This document shows positions 34,631 through 43,601 of a stretch of DNA of 64,000 bases, in pieces. Every line of letters begins with the position of its first letter. Position 1 is the first letter of the stretch. The stretch is from Kribbella aluminosa. GTDB taxonomy: Bacteria; Actinomycetota; Actinomycetes; Propionibacteriales; Kribbellaceae. The position numbers and the translations under genes are program-made. Below the pieces are notes generated by a model that was given only the letters and a program-made list of their open reading frames with translations, was not told where the DNA came from and did not search any database. The stretch spans positions 1,550,001 through 1,614,000 of the forward strand of contig NZ_JAGINT010000001.1 of the NCBI RefSeq assembly GCF_017876295.1, read 5' to 3'.

Positions 34631-35908
34631 ATGACCAACAGGCCGGTCCGTCTGGCGCTGGTGGGTGCCGGCAACCGCGGCCAGACGTACACGCGCTGGG
34701 CACACAGCAATCCCGACCGCGTGACGCTGGTCGCGGTCGCGGACCCGCATTCGCGGCAGCGCGAGCGGGCGGCGGCCGGGGCGAAGGACCCTGATGCCGT
34801 ACGGCGCTTCGAGGACTGGCGGGCGCTGATCGGCAGCGACGTCGAGTACGACGCGGTGCTGATCGCCACCCAGGACCGGGAGCACGCGGAGCCTGCGATC
34901 GCCTTCGCCGGCCAGGGGAAGCACATCTTGCTGGAGAAGCCGATGGCGCCGACGGAGGACGAGTGCCGGCGGATCGTCGCCGCGGTCGAGGACGCCGGCG
35001 TCTTGTTCGGGGTGTGCCACGTTCTGCGGTACACGCCGTACACCGACCTGGTGAAAGAGGTCATCGACTCGGGCATGCTCGGCGACGTCGTCGACGTACA
35101 GCACCTTGAGCCGGTCGGCTGGTGGCACATGGCGCACTCCTACGTCAGGGGACCGTGGCGCAAGGAGGCCGAGTCCACGCCGATGCTGCTCGGCAAGTCC
35201 TGCCACGACCTCGACTGGATCGCCTACGTCACCGGTCGGCGGATCGAACGGGTGGCGAGCTTCGGCGGACGTCGCCACTTCCGCGCGGACAACAAGCCCA
35301 CCGATGCCGCAAGCCGCTGCCTGGACTGCGCCATCGAGCCCGACTGCCCCTACTCGGCGCTGAAGCTCTACCTGCCGGTCCTGCGCGAGCAAGGCAACGT
35401 GTGGCCGGTCAGCGTGGTTACCGACGCCGAGGGCGAGGCCGGGATGCTCGACGCTCTGCGGACCGGGCCGTTCGGACGGTGTGTTTACGACTGCGACAAC
35501 GACGTTGTCGACCACCAATCGGTGGTGATGGAGCTGAACGGCGGCGCGAACGCGACGTTCACGATGACCGCGTTCAGCGAGCAGACGCACCGGCAGACCA
35601 GGATCTTCGGCACCCACGGCTGCCTGGAGGGCGACGGCGAGAAGATCACCGTCGTGGACTTCCGGAACGGCGCAACGCTGGTCATGGACGCCCCCGTCGT
35701 TGGGGGATCCAACGCCGCGAGCGACCACGGGGGTGGCGACCAGGGCGTCATGGACGCCTTCACCGCCGCGGTCGCCACCGGCGACGCCACCCTGATCCGA
35801 TCCGGACCGGGGGAATCGCTCGACAGTCACCTGGCCGTCTTCGCGGCCGAGCAATCTCGGCACAACGCCGCGGTGGTCAGCATTCACACGAAAGAAGGTC
35901 AATCATGA
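34631..35908 (+). CDS. Gfo/Idh/MocA-family oxidoreductase
   Basis: A 425-residue dehydrogenase: Rossmann motif VGAGNRG (11-17), VAVADPH, the EKP signature (HILLEKPMAP, residues 98-107) and a C-terminal substrate domain with LGKSCHDLDWIAY. It also has a Cys group CLDCAIEPDC, seen in a subfamily of larger Gfo/Idh enzymes acting on sugar moieties. It overlaps the binding-protein gene by 4 bp (ATGA). Role: NAD(P)-dependent oxidation of an imported sugar, or hydrolysis through redox cycling as in GH109-like members; not decidable here. Confidence 0.88.
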   Translation: MTNRPVRLALVGAGNRGQTYTRWAHSNPDRVTLVAVADPHSRQRERAAAGAKDPDAVRRFEDWRALIGSDVEYDAVLIATQDREHAEPAIAFAGQGKHILLEKPMAPTEDECRRIVAAVEDAGVLFGVCHVLRYTPYTDLVKEVIDSGMLGDVVDVQHLEPVGWWHMAHSYVRGPWRKEAESTPMLLGKSCHDLDWIAYVTGRRIERVASFGGRRHFRADNKPTDAASRCLDCAIEPDCPYSALKLYLPVLREQGNVWPVSVVTDAEGEAGMLDALRTGPFGRCVYDCDNDVVDHQSVVMELNGGANATFTMTAFSEQTHRQTRIFGTHGCLEGDGEKITVVDFRNGATLVMDAPVVGGSNAASDHGGGDQGVMDAFTAAVATGDATLIRSGPGESLDSHLAVFAAEQSRHNAAVVSIHTKEGQS

Positions 35909-37143
35909 AACGGCTCCTCGCCCTCGCAGCTGCGCTCTGCCTCGGCGTCGTCACGGCCTGCGGCTCCGGTGGTTCCGGCGAATCGGGCTCCGACAGCGGA
36001 TCGGTGACGATGTGGATCTATCCGGTGGTACCGGACCAGGCCAAGCACCAGGCCTTCTGGGACCAGCAGATCGCCGACTTCAAGAAGGTCAACCCGAACA
36101 TCGATGTCAAGGTCGAGATCTTCCCGTGGCCGCAGCGAGACCAGAAACTGCAGACCGCGATCGCCGCCGGCAAGGGGCCGGACGTGGTGTATCTGATCCC
36201 GGACCAGCTGCCGAAGTACGCGAAGAACCTCGAGCCCGCCGACTCCTACCTGTCCGACCAGGACAAGGCTGACTACCTGGACAACGCGAAGGCGGCGGTC
36301 ACCTACGACGGCAAGATGCTCGGCGCCCCGATCCTCACCAGCACCAGGCCGCTGGTCTGCGACCGCAAGGCGTTCCAGGCCATCGGCGAGACGTCGTACC
36401 CGAAGACCTGGGACGACCTGCTTGCCCTGGCGCCGCGGTTCAAGGCCAAGGGTATCGACGCGACCAACTACTTCGCCTCGCCGGACGCGACGCTGAACGA
36501 GAGCTTCTACCCGCTGCTCTGGCAGGCCGGTGGCGACACCTTCTCCCCCGATGGCAAGTCCGTGGCCTTCGACACCGAAGCCGGTGTCAAGGCGCTGGAG
36601 TTCCTGAAGCGGCTGGTCGACGGCGGGTACGTCGAGAAGGATCTGCTGTCATCGATCCCGAATCTCGAGCAGACTCACATCGCTCAGCACAAGGTTGCTT
36701 GCACTTGGCAACAGGCGCCGGCCGATGTCGAGAGTTTCTGGGGCAAGGAGAACGTCGTGGTGCTGCCGCCGCTGACGGAGGCCAAGAGCGTCGGGTACGG
36801 CACCGTGGGCTCGCTGTCGATTCTCTCGGCCGCGAAGTCGAAGGCCGCCGCCGGCAAGTGGGTCGCGTTCGCGAGCCAGCCGAACGTGGCCAAGCAGTAC
36901 GACCTGGCGGCGAATCTGTTCTCGCCCCGGAAGTCGACCGGTCAGCTGTACCCCAATGACCCGGTACAGAGCGCCATGGAGAAGACGGTCACGCTCACCA
37001 CAGTCGGCACGCTGAACGCGAAATCCCGTGACGTGATGGCCGTCCTCGCGCCGGAGATCCAGGCAACGCTGCTGGGGAAGAAGTCCCCGCAGGATGCACT
37101 GAGCTCGGCCGCGGACCAGGCGAAGGGCCTGCTCGGCCAATGA
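35905..37143 (+). CDS. sugar ABC transporter substrate-binding lipoprotein
   Basis: A 412-residue family-1 solute-binding protein. Signal peptide with lipobox VVTAC (Cys19) after LLALAAALCLG; then a Ser/Gly linker and the two-lobed body (VTMWIYPVVPDQ, QTAIAAGKGPDVVYLIPDQL, PKTWDDLLALAPRFKAKG, VACTWQQAPADVESF). Such proteins capture oligosaccharides outside the membrane. ATGA overlaps link it to the upstream oxidoreductase and the downstream permease. No ATPase gene is present in the cluster, so a shared MsiK-type ATPase is probably used. Confidence 0.9.
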   Translation: MKRLLALAAALCLGVVTACGSGGSGESGSDSGSVTMWIYPVVPDQAKHQAFWDQQIADFKKVNPNIDVKVEIFPWPQRDQKLQTAIAAGKGPDVVYLIPDQLPKYAKNLEPADSYLSDQDKADYLDNAKAAVTYDGKMLGAPILTSTRPLVCDRKAFQAIGETSYPKTWDDLLALAPRFKAKGIDATNYFASPDATLNESFYPLLWQAGGDTFSPDGKSVAFDTEAGVKALEFLKRLVDGGYVEKDLLSSIPNLEQTHIAQHKVACTWQQAPADVESFWGKENVVVLPPLTEAKSVGYGTVGSLSILSAAKSKAAAGKWVAFASQPNVAKQYDLAANLFSPRKSTGQLYPNDPVQSAMEKTVTLTTVGTLNAKSRDVMAVLAPEIQATLLGKKSPQDALSSAADQAKGLLGQ

Positions 37144-38081
37144 CCGCCACGATCGAGCGGGGCGCACCGGCAGGGCCGACCAGCCCACCGGCGCGCCCAC
37201 GGCGCTCGCCGCTGCAGCGCCGCGAGGCGAGGCTCGGGTTGCTGTTCGCGTTGCCCTGCTTCCTGCTGTTCCTCGCATTTCGCTTCGGTCCCGGGCTGGC
37301 CGGGGTCGCGCTGGCGTTCTTCCATTACGAGGTAGGCGATACGCCGCGCTTCACCGGGCTGGCGAACCTGAGCCGCTTGTTGAGCGACGACCTGTTCTGG
37401 CAGGCGCTGCGGGTGACGGTGGTGTACAGCGTGATCGCCGTACCGTTGTCCCTGGTGTGCTCGCTCGCGATGGCGCTGCTGGTGCGGAAGAAGTTCCGTA
37501 CCGTGGCGTTCTTCCGGTCGGTGTTCTTCCTGCCCGTCGTCACCAGCTTGGTGCTCGCGGCAACGGTCTTCACCTGGATCTTCTCCTCGGACGGCCCGTG
37601 GACCCGGATGACCGGGCCGGCGCTCGGTTGGCTCGGTGGGTACAACGGTTCCTGGTTGGCGAGTTCGGTCTGGGTGTTGCCGGCGATGGCGCTGGTGAGT
37701 GTGTGGTCCAGGTTCGGCTACGGGATGCTGATCATCCTGGCCCGCTTACAGGACCTTCCGGCGGAGCTGGAGGAGGCGGCGCTGACGGACGGCGCCAACT
37801 CCTGGCAGCGCTTCCGCTACATCGTGCTTCCGCAACTCAAACCGGCGTTGTTCTTCTTGGCGGTGATCGAGACCACCGGATCGTTCCAGGTGTTCGACCT
37901 GGTGTATGTGATGACTGGCGGTGGCCCCGCGCACGGCTCGTACACGTTGGTGTTCCAGTTGGTCGACCAGGGCTTCAAGTTCTTCGACCTCGGTTACGCC
38001 AGCGCGATCGGGCTCGCGCTGTTCGTGATGACGATCGTCGTCGCCATCGTGCAGCGGCTGACCCTGGGGAGGGAGTCATGA
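37140..38081 (+). CDS. sugar ABC transporter permease, MalF type
   Basis: A 313-residue inner-membrane protein with six hydrophobic helices and the EAA loop EEAALTDGANSWQRFRYIVL (residues 216-235), the contact site for the ATPase. The N-terminus is Pro/Arg-rich, as in many actinobacterial MalF-type permeases. It overlaps both neighbours (ATGA), forming an importer with the lipoprotein at 35905 and the second permease at 38078. Confidence 0.92.
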   Translation: MTATIERGAPAGPTSPPARPRRSPLQRREARLGLLFALPCFLLFLAFRFGPGLAGVALAFFHYEVGDTPRFTGLANLSRLLSDDLFWQALRVTVVYSVIAVPLSLVCSLAMALLVRKKFRTVAFFRSVFFLPVVTSLVLAATVFTWIFSSDGPWTRMTGPALGWLGGYNGSWLASSVWVLPAMALVSVWSRFGYGMLIILARLQDLPAELEEAALTDGANSWQRFRYIVLPQLKPALFFLAVIETTGSFQVFDLVYVMTGGGPAHGSYTLVFQLVDQGFKFFDLGYASAIGLALFVMTIVVAIVQRLTLGRES

Positions 38082-38896
38082 GGACATCACCAGCCTGGCG
38101 GGTGCTGCGCGGCCTGCTGCTGTGCATTGCCGCCGTCGTGACGATCTTCCCGTTCTACGCGATGGTGATCCTGAGCCTGAAGCCGGCTGAGGCCGTCAGG
38201 TTCCCTCGGAGCCTGTTGCCCGGTGGGCTGACCACCGAGGCGTATCACGCGGTGATCGGTGGGCAGGGTCTGTGGGGCTGGGTCCTGAACACACTGCTGT
38301 ACTCGGTGATCAGCGTCGTCGCCGTGCTGCTGCTCGCGTCGATGGCCGGCTATGCCTTTGCGAAGAAGCGGTTCCGTGGCCGGGAGGCGATGTTCTGGTC
38401 GTTCCTGTCGATGGTGATGGTGCCGTATCACGTCACGATGATCCCGACGTTCATTCTGCTGTCCAAGGCCGGCGGCGTGGACACCTACTGGGGCCTCATC
38501 CTGCCGACCCTGGCCAACGCGCAGGCGGTCTTCTTGATGCGTCAGTTCATCCTGACTCTGCCGGACGAACTGTTCGAGGCGGCCAGGCTGGACGGCTGCG
38601 GTGAGTGGCGGCTGTTCCTGACCATGGTGCTGCCGCTGTGCAAACCAGTGCTCGCGACGCTCGGCACGTTCGTCTTCCTGTGGCATTGGAACGACTTCCT
38701 CTGGCCACTGATCGTGATGCAGGGCCGAGAGCACTGGACCCTCACCGTCGGCATCGCATCGCTGCAGCAGGAGCAGGTGCCGCTCAACGTCGTACTGGCC
38801 GGGTCGGTCGTGGCGCTGGTGCCGATCTTCTGCGCGTATCTCGTCGGCCAGCGGTACTTCACCGAGGGCGTGACCATGTCCGGAATCAAGGGGTAA
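38078..38896 (+). CDS. sugar ABC transporter permease, MalG type
   Basis: A 272-residue permease with six helices, starting with the MalG-like GLLLCIAAVVTIFPFYAMVI and carrying the EAA loop FEAARLDGCGEWRLFLTMVL. It ends with YFTEGVTMSGIKG, the usual MalG C-terminus. GGAGGG precedes its ATG. Partner of the permease at 37140. Confidence 0.92.
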   Translation: MRTSPAWRVLRGLLLCIAAVVTIFPFYAMVILSLKPAEAVRFPRSLLPGGLTTEAYHAVIGGQGLWGWVLNTLLYSVISVVAVLLLASMAGYAFAKKRFRGREAMFWSFLSMVMVPYHVTMIPTFILLSKAGGVDTYWGLILPTLANAQAVFLMRQFILTLPDELFEAARLDGCGEWRLFLTMVLPLCKPVLATLGTFVFLWHWNDFLWPLIVMQGREHWTLTVGIASLQQEQVPLNVVLAGSVVALVPIFCAYLVGQRYFTEGVTMSGIKG

Positions 38897-38900
38897 CGAA

Positions 38901-39923
38901 ATGTTCTCATCAGTCGACGCGCTGAACGACCGTCTCACCACACCGACCGATGCGCTGATCGCCGACCTGGCGAAGGGCGGCGGCGACCTTGTCATCCTCG
39001 GTGCCGGCGGCAAGATGGGCCCGACCTTGTCGTTGTTGGCCCGGCGCGGTCTGGACGCTGCGGGTCGCGGCGACGACCGGGTGCTCGCGGTTTCGCGATG
39101 GTCGGATGAGCGGGCCAAGGCCACGGTCGAGGCCAGCGGGATCACACCAGTGTCCTTCGATCTGCTGTCCGACGCCGATCTCGCCGAGTTGCCGGACGCC
39201 GCGGACGTGGTCTTCATGATCGGCGCCAAGTTCGGCACGGCCTCGGCGCCGTCGCTGGCTTGGGCGGTCAACGCGGCACTGCCGGCGAAGGTCGCCGAGC
39301 GGTACGCCGACGCCCGGATCGCGGCGTTCTCGACCGGCAACGTGTACCCGCTGGTGCCGCTCGGTTCCGGCGGCAGCCGAGAGACCGACACGGTCGGGCC
39401 GGTCGGTGAGTACGCGATGTCGTGCCTCGGCCGGGAGCGTGTCTTCGAACACGCCGCCGAGCTCCGCGGCACGAAGGTGTCGGTCCTCCGGCTGAACTAC
39501 GCCGTCGATTTGCGGTACGGCGTACTCGCGGATCTCGCCACACAGATCGTTGCCGGTGCACCGGTGGACGTCACGACCGGCGCGGTCAACGTGGTCTGGC
39601 AGGGGTACGCCAACGAGGTGGCGTTACGCAGCCTCGGTCACGCCAGCAGCGATGTCTTCACGCTGAACGTCACCGGCCCGGAGCTCGCGTCGGTACGACG
39701 TCTTGCCGGCGACCTCGCGTCCGCACTGGGACGGCCGGTGTCGTTCACCGGCCAGGAGGCGCAGACCGCGTTGCTCAACGACGCGTCGCGCTGCCACGGT
39801 CTGTTCGGCTACCCGGACGTTTCACTGGCAACGCTGGTCGACTGGCAAGCCGAGTGGGTCGCGGCAGGTCTGCCGATGGTGGACAAGCCGACCAAGTTCG
39901 CCGTACGGGATGGGAAGTTCTGA
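38901..39923 (+). CDS. NAD(P)-dependent epimerase/dehydratase-family protein
   Basis: A 340-residue extended-SDR-like protein. The nucleotide loop is VILGAGGKMGPTLSLL rather than the usual GxxGxxG, and the catalytic region reads STGNVYPLVP with later VGEYAMSCLGRERV (Y-x-x-x-x-G-R-E in place of YxxxK), so the classic Tyr-Lys pair is modified, as in uronate-type dehydrogenase relatives. It belongs to the overlapping operon (stop and next start share TGATG). A role in oxidising or epimerising the imported sugar is inferred. Confidence 0.75.
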   Translation: MFSSVDALNDRLTTPTDALIADLAKGGGDLVILGAGGKMGPTLSLLARRGLDAAGRGDDRVLAVSRWSDERAKATVEASGITPVSFDLLSDADLAELPDAADVVFMIGAKFGTASAPSLAWAVNAALPAKVAERYADARIAAFSTGNVYPLVPLGSGGSRETDTVGPVGEYAMSCLGRERVFEHAAELRGTKVSVLRLNYAVDLRYGVLADLATQIVAGAPVDVTTGAVNVVWQGYANEVALRSLGHASSDVFTLNVTGPELASVRRLAGDLASALGRPVSFTGQEAQTALLNDASRCHGLFGYPDVSLATLVDWQAEWVAAGLPMVDKPTKFAVRDGKF

Positions 39924-40948
39924 TGCCCCTCATGCCCCTGGACGTCGCCGCGCTGCTCTCGGCGGGGACGGTGATCCCCGCTCACCCCTTGGCGCTGACC
40001 GCTGACCGCAGGCTCGACGAACGCCGGCAACGGGCGCTCACTCGCTACTACCTCGCGGCGGGCGTGGGAGGCTTGGCGGTCGGGGTGCACACCACCCAGT
40101 TCGAGATCCGCGAGGCCGGGCTGCTGCGACCTGTGCTCGAGCTCGCCGCCGAAGTATCAGGCGCTGAAGCCGGGCGACCCGTGGTGAGGATTGCCGGGGT
40201 GTGCGGCCCGACCGCGCAGGCCGTCGCCGAGGCAGCGCTTGCAGCAGAGCTGGGCTATCACGCCGTGCTGCTGTCGCCGGCGGTCGCTGGCGCTTCCGAG
40301 GAGGACCTGCTGGACCGGGCCCGCGCGGTCGGGGAAGTATTGCCGCTGGTCGGCTTCTATCTCCAGGAGGCGGTCGGCGGTCCGGTGCTGTCGCTGGATT
40401 ACTGGCGAGCGTTCGCGGCGATGGAGTCCGTCGTCGCGATCAAGGCGGCTCCGTTCAACCGGTACCGAACGATGGATGTGGTCCGGGCGGTGGCTGAATC
40501 CGGCCGTGAGATCGCGCTCTACACCGGCAACGACGACGCGATCGTGCACGACCTGCTCACGGATTTCGGCGACGACCAGCCGCACTTCGTCGGCGGACTG
40601 CTCGGTCAGTGGGCCGTGTGGACCCGGCGAGCCGTCGAACTGCTGGCACAGATCAAGCATGCACGAGCCGGCGCTCCGGAGGCGCTGGCACTCTTGAACG
40701 GTCGGGCGGCCGGCATCACCGACGCGAACGCGGCGGTGTTCGACGCGGCCAACGGCTTCGCCGGTGTGATCGCCGGCGTCCACGAGGTCCTTCGTCGCCA
40801 GGGGCTGCTGGCCGGGACCTGGTGCCTGGACGAGAAGGAGACGTTGTCGCCGGGGCAGGCCGACGAGCTCACGCGGGTTTGTACGGCGTACCCATGGCTG
40901 GTCGACGACGACTTCGTGGCGGAGCACCGGGACACATGGCTGAGCTGA
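39923..40948 (+). CDS. dihydrodipicolinate synthase (DapA)-family aldolase/dehydratase
   Basis: A 341-residue class I aldolase-type TIM barrel. The Schiff-base lysine is Lys174 in VVAIKAAPFNRYRT and the proton-relay tyrosine is probably Tyr146 (GFYLQEAVGG). GVHTTQFEIR replaces the GTTGE motif of true DapA, so it is not lysine biosynthetic. Family members in sugar-acid loci cleave or dehydrate 2-keto-3-deoxy sugar acids. Its start overlaps the preceding stop (TGATG), and its 3' end overlaps the 2-hydroxyacid dehydrogenase gene by 13 bp. Confidence 0.82.
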   Translation: MPLMPLDVAALLSAGTVIPAHPLALTADRRLDERRQRALTRYYLAAGVGGLAVGVHTTQFEIREAGLLRPVLELAAEVSGAEAGRPVVRIAGVCGPTAQAVAEAALAAELGYHAVLLSPAVAGASEEDLLDRARAVGEVLPLVGFYLQEAVGGPVLSLDYWRAFAAMESVVAIKAAPFNRYRTMDVVRAVAESGREIALYTGNDDAIVHDLLTDFGDDQPHFVGGLLGQWAVWTRRAVELLAQIKHARAGAPEALALLNGRAAGITDANAAVFDAANGFAGVIAGVHEVLRRQGLLAGTWCLDEKETLSPGQADELTRVCTAYPWLVDDDFVAEHRDTWLS

Positions 40949-41925
40949 ACATCCTGTGTGCGGTGGCCCCCGACCTTCGACGGCAGTTCTTCGGCGTCGA
41001 CCCGGACCTGCGCGGACTGGGGGGTGTACGACTGCTGGATGATCCGGCCAGGCTGGTCGCGGCCGGCTTGGCCGGTATTGACGTGCTGATTACTTCATGG
41101 GCGACGCCCCAGCTGAACGCGCGCCTGATCGCCGAGGCGGACGCGCTACGCCTGGTGATGCACACCGGGGCATCGGTGAAACCGATCGTCAGCGGCGCGC
41201 TGTTCGACCGCGGCGTCCAGGTCAGCCAGGCCGGCCAGGGGATGGCGCGGTCGGTTGCAGAAGTGGCTCTGACCTTCACGCTGATGCTGCTGCACCAGGT
41301 GCCGCGATTCGACCGCGCGCTGCGGTCCGGCGCGACCTGGGATCAGGCCGAGCATGCACCGCCGCGACACGAGCTCGCCGGTTGCCGGGTCGGCGTGCTG
41401 GGAGCGTCCCGCACCGGCAGGGCGTACCTGGCTCTGGTGCGGGCCCTCGGCGCCGACGTCGCGGTATCAGACCCGACGCTGTCCGCAGCGGACGCCGAAG
41501 CGCTCGGTGTTACCCTGCTCGGCGTCGACGACCTGCTCCATCGCTCGCAGATCGTCGCCCTGCACGCGCCTGTACTTCGCGAGACGCGGCACCTGATCGG
41601 TGCGCGCGAACTGGCGCTGATGCCGGACGGCGGCGCACTGGTCAACACCGCACGATCCTGGCTGACCGACGAGGCCGCGCTGCTGGCCGAACTGCGCAGC
41701 GGGAGGCTGTCGGCCGGCCTGGACGTCTTCGACATCGAGCCGTTGCCTGTCGACGCCGAGCTCAGGTCACTACCCAACGTCGTACTGACGCCGCACCAGG
41801 CCGCAGGCACCGTCGAAGGCCGGCTGCGGCAGGGCAGCATCGTTCTCGACGAGATCGAGCGGTTCCGGACCGGGCACCCGCTCGAGCACGAGGTGACACG
41901 AAAGTCGCTGCGATGGATGGGGTGA
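40936..41925 (+). CDS. D-isomer-specific 2-hydroxyacid dehydrogenase
   Basis: A 329-residue NAD-dependent enzyme with Rossmann motif VGVLGASRTGRAYL (152-165) and the catalytic triad Arg240 (NTARSWLTDEA), Glu268 (FDIEPLP) and His287 (LTPHQAAG). These reduce or oxidise 2-keto/2-hydroxy acids such as hydroxypyruvate or glyoxylate, a plausible last step after aldol cleavage by the DapA-family enzyme. Overlaps both neighbours by 13 bp. A decayed copy of the C-terminal motif region is found at 54293-54395 on the minus strand. Confidence 0.88.
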   Translation: MAELNILCAVAPDLRRQFFGVDPDLRGLGGVRLLDDPARLVAAGLAGIDVLITSWATPQLNARLIAEADALRLVMHTGASVKPIVSGALFDRGVQVSQAGQGMARSVAEVALTFTLMLLHQVPRFDRALRSGATWDQAEHAPPRHELAGCRVGVLGASRTGRAYLALVRALGADVAVSDPTLSAADAEALGVTLLGVDDLLHRSQIVALHAPVLRETRHLIGARELALMPDGGALVNTARSWLTDEAALLAELRSGRLSAGLDVFDIEPLPVDAELRSLPNVVLTPHQAAGTVEGRLRQGSIVLDEIERFRTGHPLEHEVTRKSLRWMG

Positions 41926-42824
41926 CGATCCGGCGCGCCGTCGCCGGTGATGCGGTACCCATGGTGTGGCGAGCCGCGTTCGGAGACGTGCCGTGGCAGG
42001 TGCCGCTGTATGTGCAGGACGCAGGCAGATTCGAGCGCACATTCGTCGCGGTCTCGGGACGTACGGTGCTCGCGACCGTCTACTACCTGATTCGCCCGAT
42101 CCGCGGCCTGGACGGGGCACCCGTCCCGGTCGGGTGCGTCGCCAACGTCGCCAGCCTGCCACACGCCCGTGGCCGGGGACTGGTGCGCTGGCTGCTCGCC
42201 GAGGCGATCACGGACATGGAGCGTCACGATGTGGCCTGGTCGCTGCTGTTCACCGGCACGCCAGGAGTGTACGAACGGTCCGGCTGGCAGACACTGACAC
42301 GGCACTATCGCGCCGGCCGCATCGCGCAGCCCGGTCAGACGATGACCGGAGTGGACGTCTGGGACGCGAGCCTGCAGGAGTGGCCGGTCCTCGCCCAGCT
42401 GTACGACACCTTCAACGCGTCCCGACCACTCACGACGGTCCGCACCGCCTCGGATTGGCAACGCCGGGTTCGGATCTGGTACGCCGACTCGCAGATCCTC
42501 CTCGCCGGGCCGCGAGATGAGCCCAACGGCTACGTTGTGCTGCGATGGGACGCCGGCGAAGCAGAGGTGCAGGAGATCGGTGTCAAGTCCGTCGCGGCGG
42601 CCGCTGCGCTGCTTGACGCGGTGGCAAGACGCGCGCTCGCCCGGGGCGTAGACCAGTGCCGACTGCGGCTACCTGACGACCCGCTGCTGACTCGCCCTAC
42701 CCGCGACCTGCTCACGACACCCCTGTCGGACGTGACGGATGCTACCGCGATGATCCGGCCGGTCACACGGCCCGCCGACTGGTTCGGGCCCGATGCGGTG
42801 CACTGGCCTGCAGACTATTTCTGA
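41913..42824 (+). CDS. GNAT acetyltransferase
   Basis: A 303-residue protein with an N-terminal GNAT domain: VGCVANVASLPHARGRGLVR (acetyl-CoA loop R-G-R-G) and SLLFTGTPGVYERSGWQ, plus a second, weaker domain. Similar two-domain proteins include Eis-like transferases. The ATG at 41913 overlaps the preceding gene by 13 bp, keeping it in the operon. A role in acetylating or handling an amino sugar is possible given the nearby deacetylase, but not shown. Confidence 0.75.
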   Translation: MDGVTIRRAVAGDAVPMVWRAAFGDVPWQVPLYVQDAGRFERTFVAVSGRTVLATVYYLIRPIRGLDGAPVPVGCVANVASLPHARGRGLVRWLLAEAITDMERHDVAWSLLFTGTPGVYERSGWQTLTRHYRAGRIAQPGQTMTGVDVWDASLQEWPVLAQLYDTFNASRPLTTVRTASDWQRRVRIWYADSQILLAGPRDEPNGYVVLRWDAGEAEVQEIGVKSVAAAAALLDAVARRALARGVDQCRLRLPDDPLLTRPTRDLLTTPLSDVTDATAMIRPVTRPADWFGPDAVHWPADYF

Positions 42825-42872
42825 CCACACTCTTGCTCGACAAGACCTGAGTTGCTTGACGGGAAACCAGGA

Positions 42873-43601
42873 CTACATCTTGCTGAGCGGGAGATCGTCG
42901 AAGGCTAGGCAGGGAAGGCCGAGTTCGGCGGCCAGGTCGAGCAGGCGGGTGAGACGTGCGGGGGTGATGTAGTTGGCCTCGTGGGTGTCGGCGATCGCGT
43001 GCGCGTAGAGCGTCAGGGCCTCGTTGCGCTCGGCGGCCCGGTGGAGCGCCCCGGCGAGGGCGACGTCGGTCAGGCCGCGTGGCTGGAAGTTGCGGCCGTT
43101 GTCGGCGCCCGCGCCGAGCAGTACTCGGCGTCCGGGGAGGTCGGCGACCGATGTGAAGATCGCATCGACCTGCGCAGGCTCCATGCCTTCGGGGACAGCG
43201 CATCCACCCCGTAGCCGCCCGAATACCTCGGTGAGTACCGCATCCGTGGCATCCGAGCGCACGGAGACCGGATAGGCGAAGCACCGGGGATCCAGCCCTT
43301 CCGCCCGCAACCCGGCGACACACGGGTCGATCTCCTCGCGCAGAAAGGCGTCCCCGCCGATCTCGGCCACGCGGACCGCCGCATTGAGGTGACGCCACCC
43401 ATGAGCACCGACCGTGTGCCCGTCCGCGGCCAGCTCCCGCAGCCGGGGCCAGTCCTCGTCGGAAAGCCGGTCGAGCTCGCTCACGAAGAACGTCACGTGG
43501 GCGTCGTACAAGCGCAGAAGATCGCGGGCGGCGCTCCACTCGGGAACGAAGAAGTCGTCGAAGGTGAGCAGCAGGGCGCCGCGGTCGATGTGGCTGTTCA
43601 T
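42873..43601 (-). CDS. NodB-type polysaccharide deacetylase
   Basis: A 242-residue carbohydrate esterase family 4-like protein: LLTFDDFF (Asp15, Asp16), the metal pair His67 and His71 in GAHGWRHLN, and CFAYPVSVRSD. No signal peptide, so it acts in the cytoplasm, unlike peptidoglycan deacetylases. Expected reaction: removal of an acetyl group from an amino sugar or acylated oligosaccharide. It is coupled by ATGA overlap to the PL22-like gene upstream and is convergent with the GNAT gene. Confidence 0.83.
   Translation of the reverse strand: MNSHIDRGALLLTFDDFFVPEWSAARDLLRLYDAHVTFFVSELDRLSDEDWPRLRELAADGHTVGAHGWRHLNAAVRVAEIGGDAFLREEIDPCVAGLRAEGLDPRCFAYPVSVRSDATDAVLTEVFGRLRGGCAVPEGMEPAQVDAIFTSVADLPGRRVLLGAGADNGRNFQPRGLTDVALAGALHRAAERNEALTLYAHAIADTHEANYITPARLTRLLDLAAELGLPCLAFDDLPLSKM

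Noticed and set aside
39923..40948. Calling the DapA-family gene dapA
   Set aside because: The GTTGE motif of lysine-pathway DapA is replaced, and the context is sugar-acid catabolism.
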